Notes under the pieces: model-generated
Seen by the model: only the letters and a program-made list of their open reading frames with translations
Told to the model about the DNA's origin: nothing
The model's database searches: none
Shown here: in pieces, positions 34,690-44,963 of the stretch
Numbering within the stretch: the stretch's first letter is position 1
Layout: every line of letters starts with the position of its first letter
Made by a program: the position numbers and the translations under genes
NCBI RefSeq assembly: GCF_017814435.1
Contig: NZ_JAGJCB010000004.1
Span: 274,911-338,910, forward strand
Length of the DNA: 64,000 nt
Direction: 5' to 3'
DNA from: Mariniflexile gromovii
Lineage (GTDB): Bacteria > Bacteroidota > Bacteroidia > Flavobacteriales > Flavobacteriaceae

Positions 34690-37122
34690 TTAATCTTTTA
34701 CCGTATCAATTTCTAGAGAAGCTTTTATAGCTCCATCATCAGTTGAAACATTAAGTTTTATATCATCATCTTTTCCGTTAGACTGGATGATAACCACACA
34801 TTTACCATTAAAGGCCTTAATTTCTTTTGCTTTAAATGAAGTTAAATTTGCTTGATAACCATTATCTACACCTACTATTTTGCCACCGCCTTCAACTTCA
34901 AAATGAATTAAATTGTCTGCTTTTGGAACAAAATTGCCTTCAGCATCCAACATATTAACGGTTACATATACCAAATCGTAATGATCTCTTTTAATGCTTT
35001 CTTTGTGCGGAATTAATTCAATTTTCGAAGTTTCGCCTGCGGTATGGATTTCTTTTTCCAAAACCACTTTTCCATTTTTTCTTGAAACGGCTTTAAGGGT
35101 TCCAGGTTGAAAAGTTACTTGCCAACATAAGTGCAAATCATCATCTTGTTTTGACTTAGCACCTAAAGATTCACCATTTAAAAACAACTCCACCTCATCA
35201 GCATTATTATAATATGCCCAAACATCCACTTCTTGCCCTTCTTCCCAATTCCAATGTGGAAATACGTGTAAAACGGGCTTGTTGGTCCACTCACTTTGAT
35301 ACATGTAGTACGCATCTTTTGGAAACCCTGCCAAATCAACAATACCAAAATATGAACTTCTAGCGGGATAACCGTAAGGCGTTGGTTCACCTAAATAATC
35401 AAATCCTGTCCAAACAAACAATCCTGCAACAAAATCCAATTTCTTAATCATTTTCCAAGTTTCTTCGTGGGTAGACCCCCAAGGGGTAGAGACTTGATCG
35501 AAGGCTGAAACTGTAAAATCTTCATTTCCGAATGCCTCTTTGTTTGCTTCTGGCCATCTATGGATACTATCGGAAGGCATGGTATAATGACCCCGAGTTG
35601 CTAAAGCCGACATACTTTCTGAAGCTATTATTTTTTCACCTTTGAAATTTTCAGGAAAATCTTGATAAACTTGATGCTTATAATTAAAGCCTAAAACATC
35701 TAGTTGACCAGATTTGTAAATGAAATTTTTATCTGGGTCTATTTCGTTTAAAGCACAAGTTACAGGACGGTTAGCATCTAAACCTTTTACAATATCCACC
35801 AATTCTTTAGTGATGGCTGTACCTGATTTATCGTATTGTTCACGAATTTCGTTGCCAATACTCCACATAATTACCGAAGGATGGTTTCTATCGCGTTTTA
35901 TTAAATCTTCTAAATCTTTTTTATGCCATTTATCCCAATCTTGACTATAATCGTAGGCTACTTTCTTCTTTTTCCAAACATCAAAAGCTTCGTCTTGAAC
36001 TAAAAACCCCATTTGGTCGCATAGTTCCAATAACTCTGTAGAAGGCGGGTTGTGCGCGGTACGAATGGCATTTACGCCCATTTCCTTTAAAATATTCAAC
36101 TTTCTTTCGATAGCGTATTTGTTGGCAACCGCTCCTAAAGCGCCATTGTCGTGATGCAAACAAACCCCAAGAATTTTAGTTGGTTTGCCATTGAGTGAAA
36201 AACCTTTTTCGACATCAAAATTAAAATAGCGGATACCCGTTGTGGTTGTATAATTATCTACCAATTCGGAATCTTCGTAAATTCTGGTTACAATGCGATA
36301 CATATACGGATCTTCCAAACTCCATAATTTTGGGTTGGAAATTTCTATATCCGATAGCTTTGTTAATGTTTTTTTAGGATAAAGTTTTTCTAAAGTTGTG
36401 GCTTTCCCTACTTCTCTGCCTTTGGCATCATAAATTTTGGTTTCCAATTTAAACTTTTTGATAAGTCTGGAATTGTTTTGAACCGTTACTTCATAACTAA
36501 CCAATGCTTTATCTTCGGAAACTTTGGGCGTTTTAACGTAAGTACCCCAGTGCGCTACATGTAATTTCTCTGAAGCAACCAAACGCACATTCCTGTAAAT
36601 ACCAGAACCTGTGTACCATCTAGAGTTTGGCTGTTCGGAATTATTAACCTTAACGGCAATAACGTTTTCTTGTTCGCCGTAGTTTAGATGGTCTGTTAAA
36701 TCGTAAGCAAGGGATATATAGCCGTTAGGACGTTTCCCTAGATAACGCCCGTTGATCCAAACCTCACTGTTTCTGTAAACGCCACCAAACTCTATAGAAA
36801 CCGATTTATCTACCCAATCTTCAGAAATGGTAAATGTTTTACGGTACCAGCCAATTCCTGCTGGCAAAGCACCACCTTCAGGTCTGGTTGGGTGCTCTTC
36901 ACTAAACGCACCTTCAATACTCCAATCGTGAGGTAAATTGAGTTTTTGCCAATCTGAATCTTGAAATGCCAATTTACTGGCGCCTGGGTTTTCTCCCAAT
37001 TTAAAACGCCAATCAAAATTAAAATCTTCAACAATTCGAATGTCCTTTTCTTCGAAATTACACGCTACCAATAAGCAAAATATGGCACTTAATAAGGAAA
37101 AACGCTTTAACAACTCTTTCAT
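34690..37122 (-). CDS. GH2 beta-galactosidase (GalB type), lipoprotein
   Basis: 810 residues. The signal LLSAIFCLLVACN has a lipobox, so it is likely anchored in the envelope. It has the GH2 sugar-binding domain (ALPAGIGWYRKTF, YTGSGIYRNVRL), an Ig-like domain and the TIM barrel. The acid/base Glu is in MWSIGNEIREQ and the candidate nucleophile is in KIIASESMS. The C-terminal DUF4982-type and Ig-like domains (VELFLNGESLGAKS; VYVTVNMLDAEGNFV) match Bacteroidota GalB. The substrate may be a galactoside from algal or plant polysaccharide. Confidence 0.88.
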   Translation of the reverse strand: MKELLKRFSLLSAIFCLLVACNFEEKDIRIVEDFNFDWRFKLGENPGASKLAFQDSDWQKLNLPHDWSIEGAFSEEHPTRPEGGALPAGIGWYRKTFTISEDWVDKSVSIEFGGVYRNSEVWINGRYLGKRPNGYISLAYDLTDHLNYGEQENVIAVKVNNSEQPNSRWYTGSGIYRNVRLVASEKLHVAHWGTYVKTPKVSEDKALVSYEVTVQNNSRLIKKFKLETKIYDAKGREVGKATTLEKLYPKKTLTKLSDIEISNPKLWSLEDPYMYRIVTRIYEDSELVDNYTTTTGIRYFNFDVEKGFSLNGKPTKILGVCLHHDNGALGAVANKYAIERKLNILKEMGVNAIRTAHNPPSTELLELCDQMGFLVQDEAFDVWKKKKVAYDYSQDWDKWHKKDLEDLIKRDRNHPSVIMWSIGNEIREQYDKSGTAITKELVDIVKGLDANRPVTCALNEIDPDKNFIYKSGQLDVLGFNYKHQVYQDFPENFKGEKIIASESMSALATRGHYTMPSDSIHRWPEANKEAFGNEDFTVSAFDQVSTPWGSTHEETWKMIKKLDFVAGLFVWTGFDYLGEPTPYGYPARSSYFGIVDLAGFPKDAYYMYQSEWTNKPVLHVFPHWNWEEGQEVDVWAYYNNADEVELFLNGESLGAKSKQDDDLHLCWQVTFQPGTLKAVSRKNGKVVLEKEIHTAGETSKIELIPHKESIKRDHYDLVYVTVNMLDAEGNFVPKADNLIHFEVEGGGKIVGVDNGYQANLTSFKAKEIKAFNGKCVVIIQSNGKDDDIKLNVSTDDGAIKASLEIDTVKD

Positions 37123-37459
37123 CTGTTAATGTCTATTGTTTTTTTAATGGTCAGATGCAACATCTACACTATCATTTATTTGCAAAACAAAAAATTCCAG
37201 TAAATATGATGTTTCATTTTTACATTATTGAAATTCAATGGGTTCTATTCGAAATCCTTTCATAGCATCCATTAAACTTGAATTTTACCGAGCAATTATT
37301 CATATCCATAAATCGGGAACGCTACAAGTAACCAGTTGCAACCCTCATGATTTACTGTAAAAGTAATATTGTTATTTGAATTTTTAATAAATTTTACTTT
37401 ATCACTTTTCAAAAAAAGAAAATTACAACTAATTACTTTTAATATATTATGAAAATTGT
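37123..37459. other. Intergenic gap between dctM and galB
   Basis: AT-rich, no coding frame recognised. It probably holds the galB promoter and the end of the TRAP/uxaC transcript; I see no strong GC hairpin. Confidence 0.4.
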
Positions 37460-38764
37460 TTATTCAATCAATCCAAAAACTCTAGGAAGCCATAAACTTA
37501 ACTCAGGCAAATACGTAACCAAGAACAACACAAGTATCATAGCCAAAAACAAAGGCATCAACGGTTTAATTACTTTACCAATAGTTGTATTTGCAACACC
37601 TACCCCAACAAACAACACCGAACCTACTGGTGGTGTACAGAGCCCTATACAAAGGTTTAAAACCATAATAATTCCGAAGTGGATGGGATCCATACCTAAT
37701 TTTTCTACCACTGGTAAAAATATAGGCGTGAAAATTAATACCGCCGGCGTCATATCCATAAAAATACCAACAAACAACAATAATAAGTTGATAATTAACA
37801 ATATAATAATTTTATTATCACTAATTCCCAATAAAGCAGTACTAATATCTTGAGGAATGTTTTCGTAAGACATCACCCAAGACATACTCATAGACGCCCC
37901 AATTAACAACATAACAATAGCTGTTGTTGCAGATGAATCCAGTAAGATTTCAGGAAGCGATTTCCATGATATTTCTTTATAAGCAAACCCTAAAACCAAG
38001 GTATACAAAACAGCAATAGCCGAAGCCTCAGTAGCTGTGAAAATTCCCGTTACAATACCACCAATTACAACTACCAACAAAAACAAACTAGGTACCGCCG
38101 CTATAAACGTTTTAAATACTTCTTTAATAGAGCTTCTTTCACCTAACTTATATTTTTTCTTTTTAGCCCAAAACATGGCAACCAACATTAAAAACAGACC
38201 GGTTAAAATACCCGGAATATAACCAGCCAAAAACAACGCCGCAATAGAAACACCTCCACTAGCTAAAGAATAAACAATAAGCACATTACTAGGCGGAATA
38301 ATTAAACCTGTTGTAGCCGAAGTAATATTCACAGCCGCTCCAAACTCTTTTGAATAGCCTTCCTTTTCCATTTCAGGACCTAAAATACTTCCCATAGCGG
38401 ATGCCGATGCCATAGCTGAACCTGCAATGGCCCCCATTAACATGGCGCCTATTACATTTATTAACGCTAAACCTCCTGGCAATGCGCCTACTAAGGTTTT
38501 TGCAAAAGCAATAAGCCTATGCGCTATACCTCCTTTGTTCATTAATTGCCCCGAGAGGACGAAAAAGGGTATAGCGAGCAACGCAAAACTATCAAGTCCG
38601 GTACCCATGCGTTGTGATACCGTTGTAAAAGCAGCTATGGGAGAAATACTCACCAACATAGTTAACATAGCTGAAATGGCTATACTCCATGCCACTGGTG
38701 TACCTATTGATAAAAGAAATAAAAAACTAAAAACTAGTACAAGTATTGGTATATATTCCATCAT
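37460..38764 (-). CDS. TRAP transporter large permease (DctM-like)
   Basis: 434 residues with about 12 hydrophobic helices. LLAIPFFVLSGQLMNKGGIAHRL, GGVSIAALFLAGYIPGI and VLNLCIGLCTPPVGSVLFVG are DctM signatures. It forms the Na+-driven channel of a TRAP transporter with the adjacent small permease, which begins 2 bp upstream. Context with glucuronate isomerase suggests a hexuronate substrate. Confidence 0.94.
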   Translation of the reverse strand: MMEYIPILVLVFSFLFLLSIGTPVAWSIAISAMLTMLVSISPIAAFTTVSQRMGTGLDSFALLAIPFFVLSGQLMNKGGIAHRLIAFAKTLVGALPGGLALINVIGAMLMGAIAGSAMASASAMGSILGPEMEKEGYSKEFGAAVNITSATTGLIIPPSNVLIVYSLASGGVSIAALFLAGYIPGILTGLFLMLVAMFWAKKKKYKLGERSSIKEVFKTFIAAVPSLFLLVVVIGGIVTGIFTATEASAIAVLYTLVLGFAYKEISWKSLPEILLDSSATTAIVMLLIGASMSMSWVMSYENIPQDISTALLGISDNKIIILLIINLLLLFVGIFMDMTPAVLIFTPIFLPVVEKLGMDPIHFGIIMVLNLCIGLCTPPVGSVLFVGVGVANTTIGKVIKPLMPLFLAMILVLFLVTYLPELSLWLPRVFGLIE

Positions 38765-38766
38765 AA

Positions 38767-39225
38767 CTATTTTTTTAAAAGATCTGAAGTTTTGTAATAA
38801 ATTATTAAAATGCCACTTATTGGAATTACCATATAAACTAATGCTAATGGTATTTGTAATGCAGGAGAACTCTGCCCAAGTAAATAACTAATATATACCA
38901 ACCTAGAGCCCCCAATAACCAATGCTGTTATAGAAAACAATATGATTATTACATAAACAACACGCATTATCTTTTTTTGATTTTTAGGACTTGCTCGGGT
39001 AGGCAAAACATCGATAGCGACATGCATATTACGCCCAGACACATAAGCGGCACCCAATATACCTATCCAAATCATTAAATATCTTGCCAACTCATCGGTA
39101 AATGAACTTGGAACACCCATTATAAACCTTGTGAACACTTGCCATAGTACATTAACTACCATAACAGCCATAATAACAATAAGTATATTGCTTAGAATTT
39201 TATCAATCTTTTCTCGAAGTTTCAT
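38767..39225 (-). CDS. TRAP transporter small permease (DctQ-like)
   Basis: 152 residues, four membrane helices, with VNVLWQVFTRFIMGVPSSFTDELARYLMIWIGILGAA as the DctQ family region (cited in parts: FTRFIMG, DELARYLMIW). It works with the large permease, whose gene follows after 2 bp. It is part of the uxaC-dctPQM operon. Confidence 0.92.
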   Translation of the reverse strand: MKLREKIDKILSNILIVIMAVMVVNVLWQVFTRFIMGVPSSFTDELARYLMIWIGILGAAYVSGRNMHVAIDVLPTRASPKNQKKIMRVVYVIIILFSITALVIGGSRLVYISYLLGQSSPALQIPLALVYMVIPISGILIIYYKTSDLLKK

Positions 39226-39312
39226 GTTTTAATATTTGTTTTAGTGGTATCTAGTTGCGCTCAAAAAAATCATTCTGCCACAAATACCAGAATGTGTTTT
39301 GAATGTTTTGTT

Positions 39313-40287
39313 TTAATTGGATTCTAGAATTTGGTTTATTAAACTATTTATTACTTTATCGTTTTCATAACCTTTGTAAATACTTTTTACTTTTTCTTGG
39401 AACAATGTTTTATCAGGTCTGATAATGGTTACCCCTGCTTTTTCAACTTCACGAAGTGCCTCGGCTTCTGCTTCAGCCCACAACGTACGTTGATAGACTA
39501 CCGATTTATCAACCGATGCTTGCAGCCACTCCTTTTCTTGAGCTGAAAGTTTATTCCAGGTTTCAGTTCCAATCACTAAAACATCGGGCAATACGGTATG
39601 CTCATCTAACGAATAGTATTTACATACTTCATAATGACGTGATAAATAAAAACTTGGTGGATTATTTTCAGCACCGTCAACAACACCTTGTTGTAAAGAC
39701 GTGTATAATTCACCCCATGAAATTGGCGTTGCCGATCCGCCCAACGCTTTTACCATATCCATAGCAGTTACACTTTCCATAACGCGCACCTTCAACCCTT
39801 TTAGATCTTCTGGAGTGTTAATTGGTTTTTCTTTGGTGTAGAAACTTCTGCTTCCCGCATCGTAATACCCCAATCCTTTTAACCAATATTGCTCGCCATC
39901 ATCTAATATTTCTTTACCTACGGGACCATCTAACACATCAAAAGAATGTTGCCTATCACGAAACAAAAAAGGAACGCCAAAAACCTTCATTTTTGGCGCA
40001 AAATTTTCCATAACACCTACAGATACTTTGGTCATGTCTAAACTTCCTATTTGTAAAAGTTCCAAACATTCGCGCTCGCTACCTAATTGCTGACTTGGAT
40101 AAATTTGGAGTTTCATTTTGCCTCCAGATCTTTTTTCTAAATCTTTACCCATCTCAACCATGGCTTTGTGTACCGAATGTTCAATATTTAAACCATGTGC
40201 AATTTTAATGGTTTTTGTTTTATTAGCTTCGTTACACCCAACTAGCACCATAGTAAGTAAAAGTGTTATTAATTTTATTTTTTGCAT
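39313..40287 (-). CDS. TRAP transporter substrate-binding protein (DctP-like)
   Basis: 324 residues. The signal LLTMVLVGCN carries a lipobox Cys, giving a membrane-anchored periplasmic binding protein. IYPSQQLGSERECLELLQIG, the MESVTAMDMVKALGGSATPI region with the carboxylate-binding Arg in LKGLKVRVMES, and GVVDGAENNPPSF are family motifs. It delivers an organic acid, probably a uronate, to DctQM. Confidence 0.94.
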   Translation of the reverse strand: MQKIKLITLLLTMVLVGCNEANKTKTIKIAHGLNIEHSVHKAMVEMGKDLEKRSGGKMKLQIYPSQQLGSERECLELLQIGSLDMTKVSVGVMENFAPKMKVFGVPFLFRDRQHSFDVLDGPVGKEILDDGEQYWLKGLGYYDAGSRSFYTKEKPINTPEDLKGLKVRVMESVTAMDMVKALGGSATPISWGELYTSLQQGVVDGAENNPPSFYLSRHYEVCKYYSLDEHTVLPDVLVIGTETWNKLSAQEKEWLQASVDKSVVYQRTLWAEAEAEALREVEKAGVTIIRPDKTLFQEKVKSIYKGYENDKVINSLINQILESN

Positions 40288-40380
40288 GTTTTTATCATTA
40301 ATATTATGTAAGTCATTTATTTAATACGTTATGAAGCAGGTAACTTGTTTAGTTTATGGTTGAAACAAAACTAAACTATT

Positions 40381-41781
40381 TTATAATTTAAAATACTCTT
40401 TGGCGTTAAAATAACTAATATCTGAAACCAGTTTGCCTATCCATTCCATATCGTTTGGCAATTCACCTCTTTTTATTTCGTCGCCAATTAAGTTACAAAG
40501 TATACGTCTGAAATACTCATGTCTAGGAAACGACAGGAAACTTCTTGAATCGGTCAACATTCCTATAAAACAACTAATAAGCCCCATGTTAGAAAGTGTA
40601 TTCAATTGATTTATCATACCGTCTTTTTGGTCTTGGAACCACCAACCAGAACCCCATTGCACTTTCCCTTTCACACTACCATCGTTAAAATTACCAATCA
40701 TGGTAGCCATAACCTCATTATCCGCAGGGTTTAAGTTATAAATTATGGTTTTGGTTAATTTATCTTTAGTATCTAAAGCATTTAAAAACGCTGATAATTT
40801 TTCTGCTTGCGGGTAATCGCCAATGGAATCCCAACCTGTATCTGGCCCTAAAAGACGATACATACGCGCATTGTTATTTCTTAAAGCTCCTATATGAAAT
40901 TGTTGCACCCAACCAAACTCATGGTAGGTTTCGCATAAAAATATTAATACAGCACTTTTAAATTTTAAAGCTTCATCATATGAAATCACCTTACCTTCTC
41001 GCTTCTTAGCAAAAATTGATTTTACTTCACTTTCAGTATAATTTTCAAAATAAATTTGAGCCAATCCATAATCACTAATTCGGCATCCATTTGCATTAAA
41101 ATACTCAATACGGTTTCTTAATGCGGTTAACAAATTATCGAAAGAGTTAATTGAAACACCAGAAACATTGGCAAGGGTATCTACATAAGAATTATAATCA
41201 TCAGCTTCAATTAAAATAACTTTATCCGGTCTGAAAGCCGTACTAACTTTTACGTTATAATCACTTTTAGCTAATTGTTGATGGTATTGTAAATTATCTA
41301 TAGGATCCTCGGTAGTACACACATATTCTGCATTTACTTTTTGAAGTAATTGACGGCAACTGTAATTGCCAGACGTTAATTTCTCTTGGGTTTGCTCCCA
41401 AATTTTTTCAGCAGATTTCTCATTCAACAATTCATGGATATCAAAATATCTGGCTAATTCCAAATGTGTCCAATGATACAATGGATTACGCATAGCGTAA
41501 GGCACTGTTTTTGCCCAGTTTAAAAACTTATCTTTATCAGAACCATTTCCAGTGATAAATTTTTCATCAATACCTAAAGTTCGCATGGCGCGCCATTTAT
41601 AATGATCGCCATGTATCCAAACATCGGTAATGTTTTCAAACGTTTTGTCTTCAGCTATTTGTTGTGGTGATAAGTGATTATGGTAATCTATAATCGGTTG
41701 GTTTTTGGAATGGTTGTGAAATAATTCTTCAGCGTATTTATTTTCTAATAAAAAATTATCGTGAATAAACTTTGTACTCAT
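40381..41781 (-). CDS. uxaC: Glucuronate (uronate) isomerase
   Basis: 466 residues of the UxaC family within the metal-dependent hydrolase superfamily. PIIDYHNHLSPQQIAED holds the metal-binding His pair, and MLTDSRSFLSFPRHEYFRR is the C-terminal signature. It isomerises glucuronate to fructuronate and galacturonate to tagaturonate. It is first in an operon with a TRAP transporter; no UxuA/UxuB or KdgK gene is present in the window, so later steps must be elsewhere. Confidence 0.95.
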   Translation of the reverse strand: MSTKFIHDNFLLENKYAEELFHNHSKNQPIIDYHNHLSPQQIAEDKTFENITDVWIHGDHYKWRAMRTLGIDEKFITGNGSDKDKFLNWAKTVPYAMRNPLYHWTHLELARYFDIHELLNEKSAEKIWEQTQEKLTSGNYSCRQLLQKVNAEYVCTTEDPIDNLQYHQQLAKSDYNVKVSTAFRPDKVILIEADDYNSYVDTLANVSGVSINSFDNLLTALRNRIEYFNANGCRISDYGLAQIYFENYTESEVKSIFAKKREGKVISYDEALKFKSAVLIFLCETYHEFGWVQQFHIGALRNNNARMYRLLGPDTGWDSIGDYPQAEKLSAFLNALDTKDKLTKTIIYNLNPADNEVMATMIGNFNDGSVKGKVQWGSGWWFQDQKDGMINQLNTLSNMGLISCFIGMLTDSRSFLSFPRHEYFRRILCNLIGDEIKRGELPNDMEWIGKLVSDISYFNAKEYFKL

Positions 41782-42093
41782 TTTATAATTTTAATGTTAA
41801 TCTTTAGTTTGATGGTTTACAAAAAAAAGACAAAATACCACTAATTACAAGTGCCCCTACTATTTAAGTCAAAATTTAACAAAATAAAATAGAAGTGTTA
41901 AACAATGAACATCTGAAATTTAATGATGGTACCAAAGTTAAAATTTAATTGGACTTTTAAAAACCACATGTAACGGAATACTGTTTGTAAATTAATGCGG
42001 GAATTTACACTTAAATAAAATAGATACTATCCTGTACTATCATGCAAATTACACCTAACAATGAAGCATATTTAGGGTGAGCTTGTTAAAAAC
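41782..42093. other. Intergenic region between uxaC and the element
   Basis: No gene seen. It should carry the leftward uxaC promoter close to 41800-41900. It ends at the tRNA terminator and left attachment site. Confidence 0.4.
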
Positions 42094-42124
42094 AAAAAAG
42101 CCGAATCTCTCGATTCGGCTTTTC
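42094..42124 (-). terminator. Displaced tRNA-Leu terminator
   Basis: Hairpin arms AGCCGAATC and GATTCGGCT with a T-run on the minus strand. It lies just beyond the left attachment sequence. Before insertion it would have directly followed tRNA-Leu, whose body is now 10 kb away. Confidence 0.75.
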
Positions 42125-42130
42125 CTTTAC

Positions 42131-42144
42131 AGTGCGGGCGGGGA
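42131..42144. other. Left attachment site of the integrative element
   Basis: AGTGCGGGCGGGGA repeats the 3' end of the tRNA-Leu gene (AGTGCGGGCAGGGA at 52399-52412) with one mismatch. The matching 9-bp core AGTGCGGGC is the tRNA acceptor end. The pair marks the limits of the element. Confidence 0.75.
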
Positions 42145-42270
42145 TAACACTATTTGAAAACAATATTAAATCCAAACACTTCAATATACATCCCTAAACC
42201 CCTTTAAATATATATAAATAATGAAATAAATATTTTAAACCAATAGAAATAAATTTAAACTAAAAGAATA

Positions 42271-42322
42271 TTATAGTACATTTTTAGTACAATAATGATA
42301 TAGCTATTGTATTTTTGTACCA
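42271..42322. promoter_or_regulatory. Integrase arm-site-like repeats and integrase promoter region, left end
   Basis: TATAGTACA, TTTTAGTACAA and TTTTTGTACCAA occur between the left attachment site and the integrase start. TTTAGTACAA is repeated twice at the opposite end (52323-52343). TATTTTTG at 42310-42317 fits a Bacteroidota -7 box for the integrase, so integrase binding may also regulate its own gene. Confidence 0.6.
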
Positions 42323-42339
42323 ATTAAAACACTAAAATA

Positions 42340-43632
42340 ATGGCAAGAGTATATTTTCTATTTCGTTCTCAAAAAGAGAAAGCTGCATTGAAAGTAAGAT
42401 TACAAGACAAAAATGATAAAGGAGTTTTTTTTCAATTCGAAGGAAGCACCCAAATTCATACTTCTAATCAATTTTGGAATATTACTAGGAAAAAACAACG
42501 AGGCTTAAGCGGAATTGAAAAAAATGAAATAAAAAGCATAAATAAGAGTATTGAGACTTTGGAGGATTTTATACTCAAACAGTACGAAAAAGACAATCCT
42601 AAATCTGGAAACAAAAACTGGCTTAAACTTACATTAAAAGATTATTATACTCCAAAAGAAAAAGAAAAACTCTATCCAATTTTTTTAGTAGATTTTATCG
42701 ACTCATATTTAGCAGACAAGAAAGCTTTAAATGAATTAAAAGAAAGCCAAAGGAAACGAATTACTACAACTAAAAATAAATTAATTAGACTTGAAAACGA
42801 AACCCACAAAAGATACAAATTAAAAGATATTAACGAAGACTTTAAAGCTGATTATATTACTTTTTCTGAACAAAAAAAATATTCAATTAATACTCAAAAC
42901 AAAGAATTTGAACGAATTAAGACTATTTGTAGATATGCACAAAGAAAAGGGTTAGAGGTAAGCAAATCTTTAATGGAGAGTAATTTTAAAATAAATAAGG
43001 AGAAATCTCCGAAAATATATTTAGAAAGCACCGAAATTGAAAAAATTCAAAAAGTCGACTTAAAGTTTGATTATTTGGAAAATGCAAGAGACTGGCTATT
43101 AATTAGTATTTATTCTGGACAACGTATCTCAGATTTTATGCGCTTTACATCTAAAATGATACATAATGATGAAAATAATCGCTCATTTATTATATTTAAG
43201 CAAATTAAGACACAACATGACATGTATTTACCACTTAGAGCTGAAATAATTGATATTTTAAATAAAAGAAACGGAGAATTTCCAAGATCTATCTCAGACC
43301 AAAAATATAATGATTACATCAAATTGGTGTGCAAAGAAGCAGGAATAAACACCCTGTGTAAAGGAAAAAAAAGAATATGCATTGCAGAAGAGGGAAAGAA
43401 ACCTACAAAGTTTGATTACAGGGATGTCTTAGGGGAATTTGAAAAATGGGAACTTATAAGTAGCCATATAGGTCGCAGAACATTTGCTACAATTAATTAT
43501 GGCAACATACCAACTCCCGATTTAATGTATTTCACTGGTCACACTACAGAAAAAGAATTCCTTAACTATATCGTAAGACCTGATTATGACAAGGCTAAAA
43601 GGGCTTTTGATAGCTTTAATAAATTAAAATAA
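42340..43632 (+). CDS. Tyrosine recombinase/integrase of the element
   Basis: 430 residues. An N-terminal arm-binding and SAM-like core-binding region (about 1-220) precedes a catalytic domain with Arg in SIYSGQRISDFMR, HxxR in SSHIGRRTFATIN, His in YFTGHTTEKEF and the nucleophile Tyr in FLNYIV. It catalyses site-specific insertion and excision at tRNA-Leu. It is the first gene inside the left attachment site and reads inward. Confidence 0.93.
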   Translation: MARVYFLFRSQKEKAALKVRLQDKNDKGVFFQFEGSTQIHTSNQFWNITRKKQRGLSGIEKNEIKSINKSIETLEDFILKQYEKDNPKSGNKNWLKLTLKDYYTPKEKEKLYPIFLVDFIDSYLADKKALNELKESQRKRITTTKNKLIRLENETHKRYKLKDINEDFKADYITFSEQKKYSINTQNKEFERIKTICRYAQRKGLEVSKSLMESNFKINKEKSPKIYLESTEIEKIQKVDLKFDYLENARDWLLISIYSGQRISDFMRFTSKMIHNDENNRSFIIFKQIKTQHDMYLPLRAEIIDILNKRNGEFPRSISDQKYNDYIKLVCKEAGINTLCKGKKRICIAEEGKKPTKFDYRDVLGEFEKWELISSHIGRRTFATINYGNIPTPDLMYFTGHTTEKEFLNYIVRPDYDKAKRAFDSFNKLK

Positions 43633-43699
43633 CAAACCAAAACTTATCCCTCAACTATAAGTAATTTAAAAAATACTACTAATTGATAACACTTTAGGA

Positions 43700-44548
43700 A
43701 TGGAAAAAAATATAAATGAATTTCTATTATTAATTTCTGACCCTAAAAATATTTCTCCAGACGATTTTGCAGAATATTACCCAAAAGCAGGAGAGTTCTG
43801 GAATAAGAAAAATCTAGACAAAACCAATATCTCAAAACATTTTAGCAGCCTCCAAAGGTTTAAAATTTCAGATGATTGGAACGGATATATCTCTTTACAA
43901 GCAAAGATTTATTTCCTACTTGAATCTTACAACAAACTATCAATTAATGACAAAGAAATATCTTTAAATTATTTTTCTATAATGAGTAGAGATTTAAGCT
44001 TTAAAACTCAATCTTTTATAAGTGATAAAATTTTAACCAAAAAAGAATACTACGAGCTATTAGGTGCTTATACGATTTTCGTCAAAAACTTAACAAAAAC
44101 CATATTAAACGAATTTAAAGCATTGCTAAACAAGGAAAATGAATCAACAAATAATAAAAGCGGAAAACATAAAACTAAAATAAAACCATTCAAAGAAAAC
44201 ATAATTAAGCCTTGGAATGAAAAAGGCAAAGAAGCATTTGAAGGGTTTATTAAAAAAAAATTTAACGATATTAAAGACAAATACGAAAATAAGAAGAAAA
44301 AGAATTTATATTTATTAGCACTAGCGTTAAGAGATTTATGTGTTTTGAGTAACGAAATAGAAAACAAACATCTATTACATACAGTAGGAAACCTTTTTAT
44401 TGGACCAGAGAAAATAATAATAGTTTCAGATGAATCAGGATTTAATAGTATAGCCAAAATAGCATATAAAAATCAACTTGATTATAAAAATTACATTAAA
44501 GATATTGAAACCATAATTAATGAAAGAATGATAATCTATAAGTTGTAA
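43700..44548 (+). CDS. Hypothetical protein of the element
   Basis: 282 residues, Lys/Asn-rich and very AT-rich at DNA level, with a basic middle (KSGKHKTKIKPFKENIIKPW) and no signal peptide, membrane segment or motif that I recognise. It sits 67 bp after the integrase on the same strand. The C-terminal half (LYLLALALRDLCVLSNEIENKHLLHTVGNLF) is helical. Confidence 0.6.
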   Translation: MEKNINEFLLLISDPKNISPDDFAEYYPKAGEFWNKKNLDKTNISKHFSSLQRFKISDDWNGYISLQAKIYFLLESYNKLSINDKEISLNYFSIMSRDLSFKTQSFISDKILTKKEYYELLGAYTIFVKNLTKTILNEFKALLNKENESTNNKSGKHKTKIKPFKENIIKPWNEKGKEAFEGFIKKKFNDIKDKYENKKKKNLYLLALALRDLCVLSNEIENKHLLHTVGNLFIGPEKIIIVSDESGFNSIAKIAYKNQLDYKNYIKDIETIINERMIIYKL

Positions 44549-44690
44549 CCATCCAGCACTTGATTGTGCTAATTATTTGGACAATTAAAACAATTAACAC
44601 AATCATAAACAACTGTATTTCTGTATATTAAATAGAATCCAATAGTATTTTAGCACTTGAAAACGAATATTAATTTTAAATTCAAGTGTT

Positions 44691-44960
44691 ATGCAACAAA
44701 TTCAAGTTACATTCCCCGAAAGTCTTACAGATGAGATTAAGGCATTAAAAAATGAGCTTAAAGAAATCAAAGACAATTTCAAGCCTAAAGAACAATCAAT
44801 CTATCTTAGTCGAAAAGAAGTATCTACAATGCTTAAAATTGATGTTTCAAGCTGTCATAATTGGACAAAAAAAGGCATCCTTCAAGCTTACCAAATAGGT
44901 GGTCGAGTTTATTACAAACGAGAGGAAGTTGAAGCAGCAATTGTTAAACTTCAAAATTAG
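44691..44960 (+). CDS. Helix-turn-helix excisionase-family protein
   Basis: 89 residues. The N-terminus is a short coiled coil (LTDEIKALKNELKEIKDNF). The C-terminal MerR/excisionase-like winged helix reads SRKEVSTMLKIDVSSCHNW..GILQAYQIGGRVYYKREEVEAAI. Such proteins bind DNA to direct excision or control replication genes in Bacteroidota integrative elements. The ATPase gene starts 3 bp downstream. Confidence 0.82.
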   Translation: MQQIQVTFPESLTDEIKALKNELKEIKDNFKPKEQSIYLSRKEVSTMLKIDVSSCHNWTKKGILQAYQIGGRVYYKREEVEAAIVKLQN

Positions 44961-44963
44961 GCT

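Noticed and set aside
44068..44457. Hydrophobic leftward frame inside the 43700-44548 gene
   Set aside because: It is antisense to a Lys-rich gene, which makes Phe/Leu-rich shadows; no start context or neighbour supports it.
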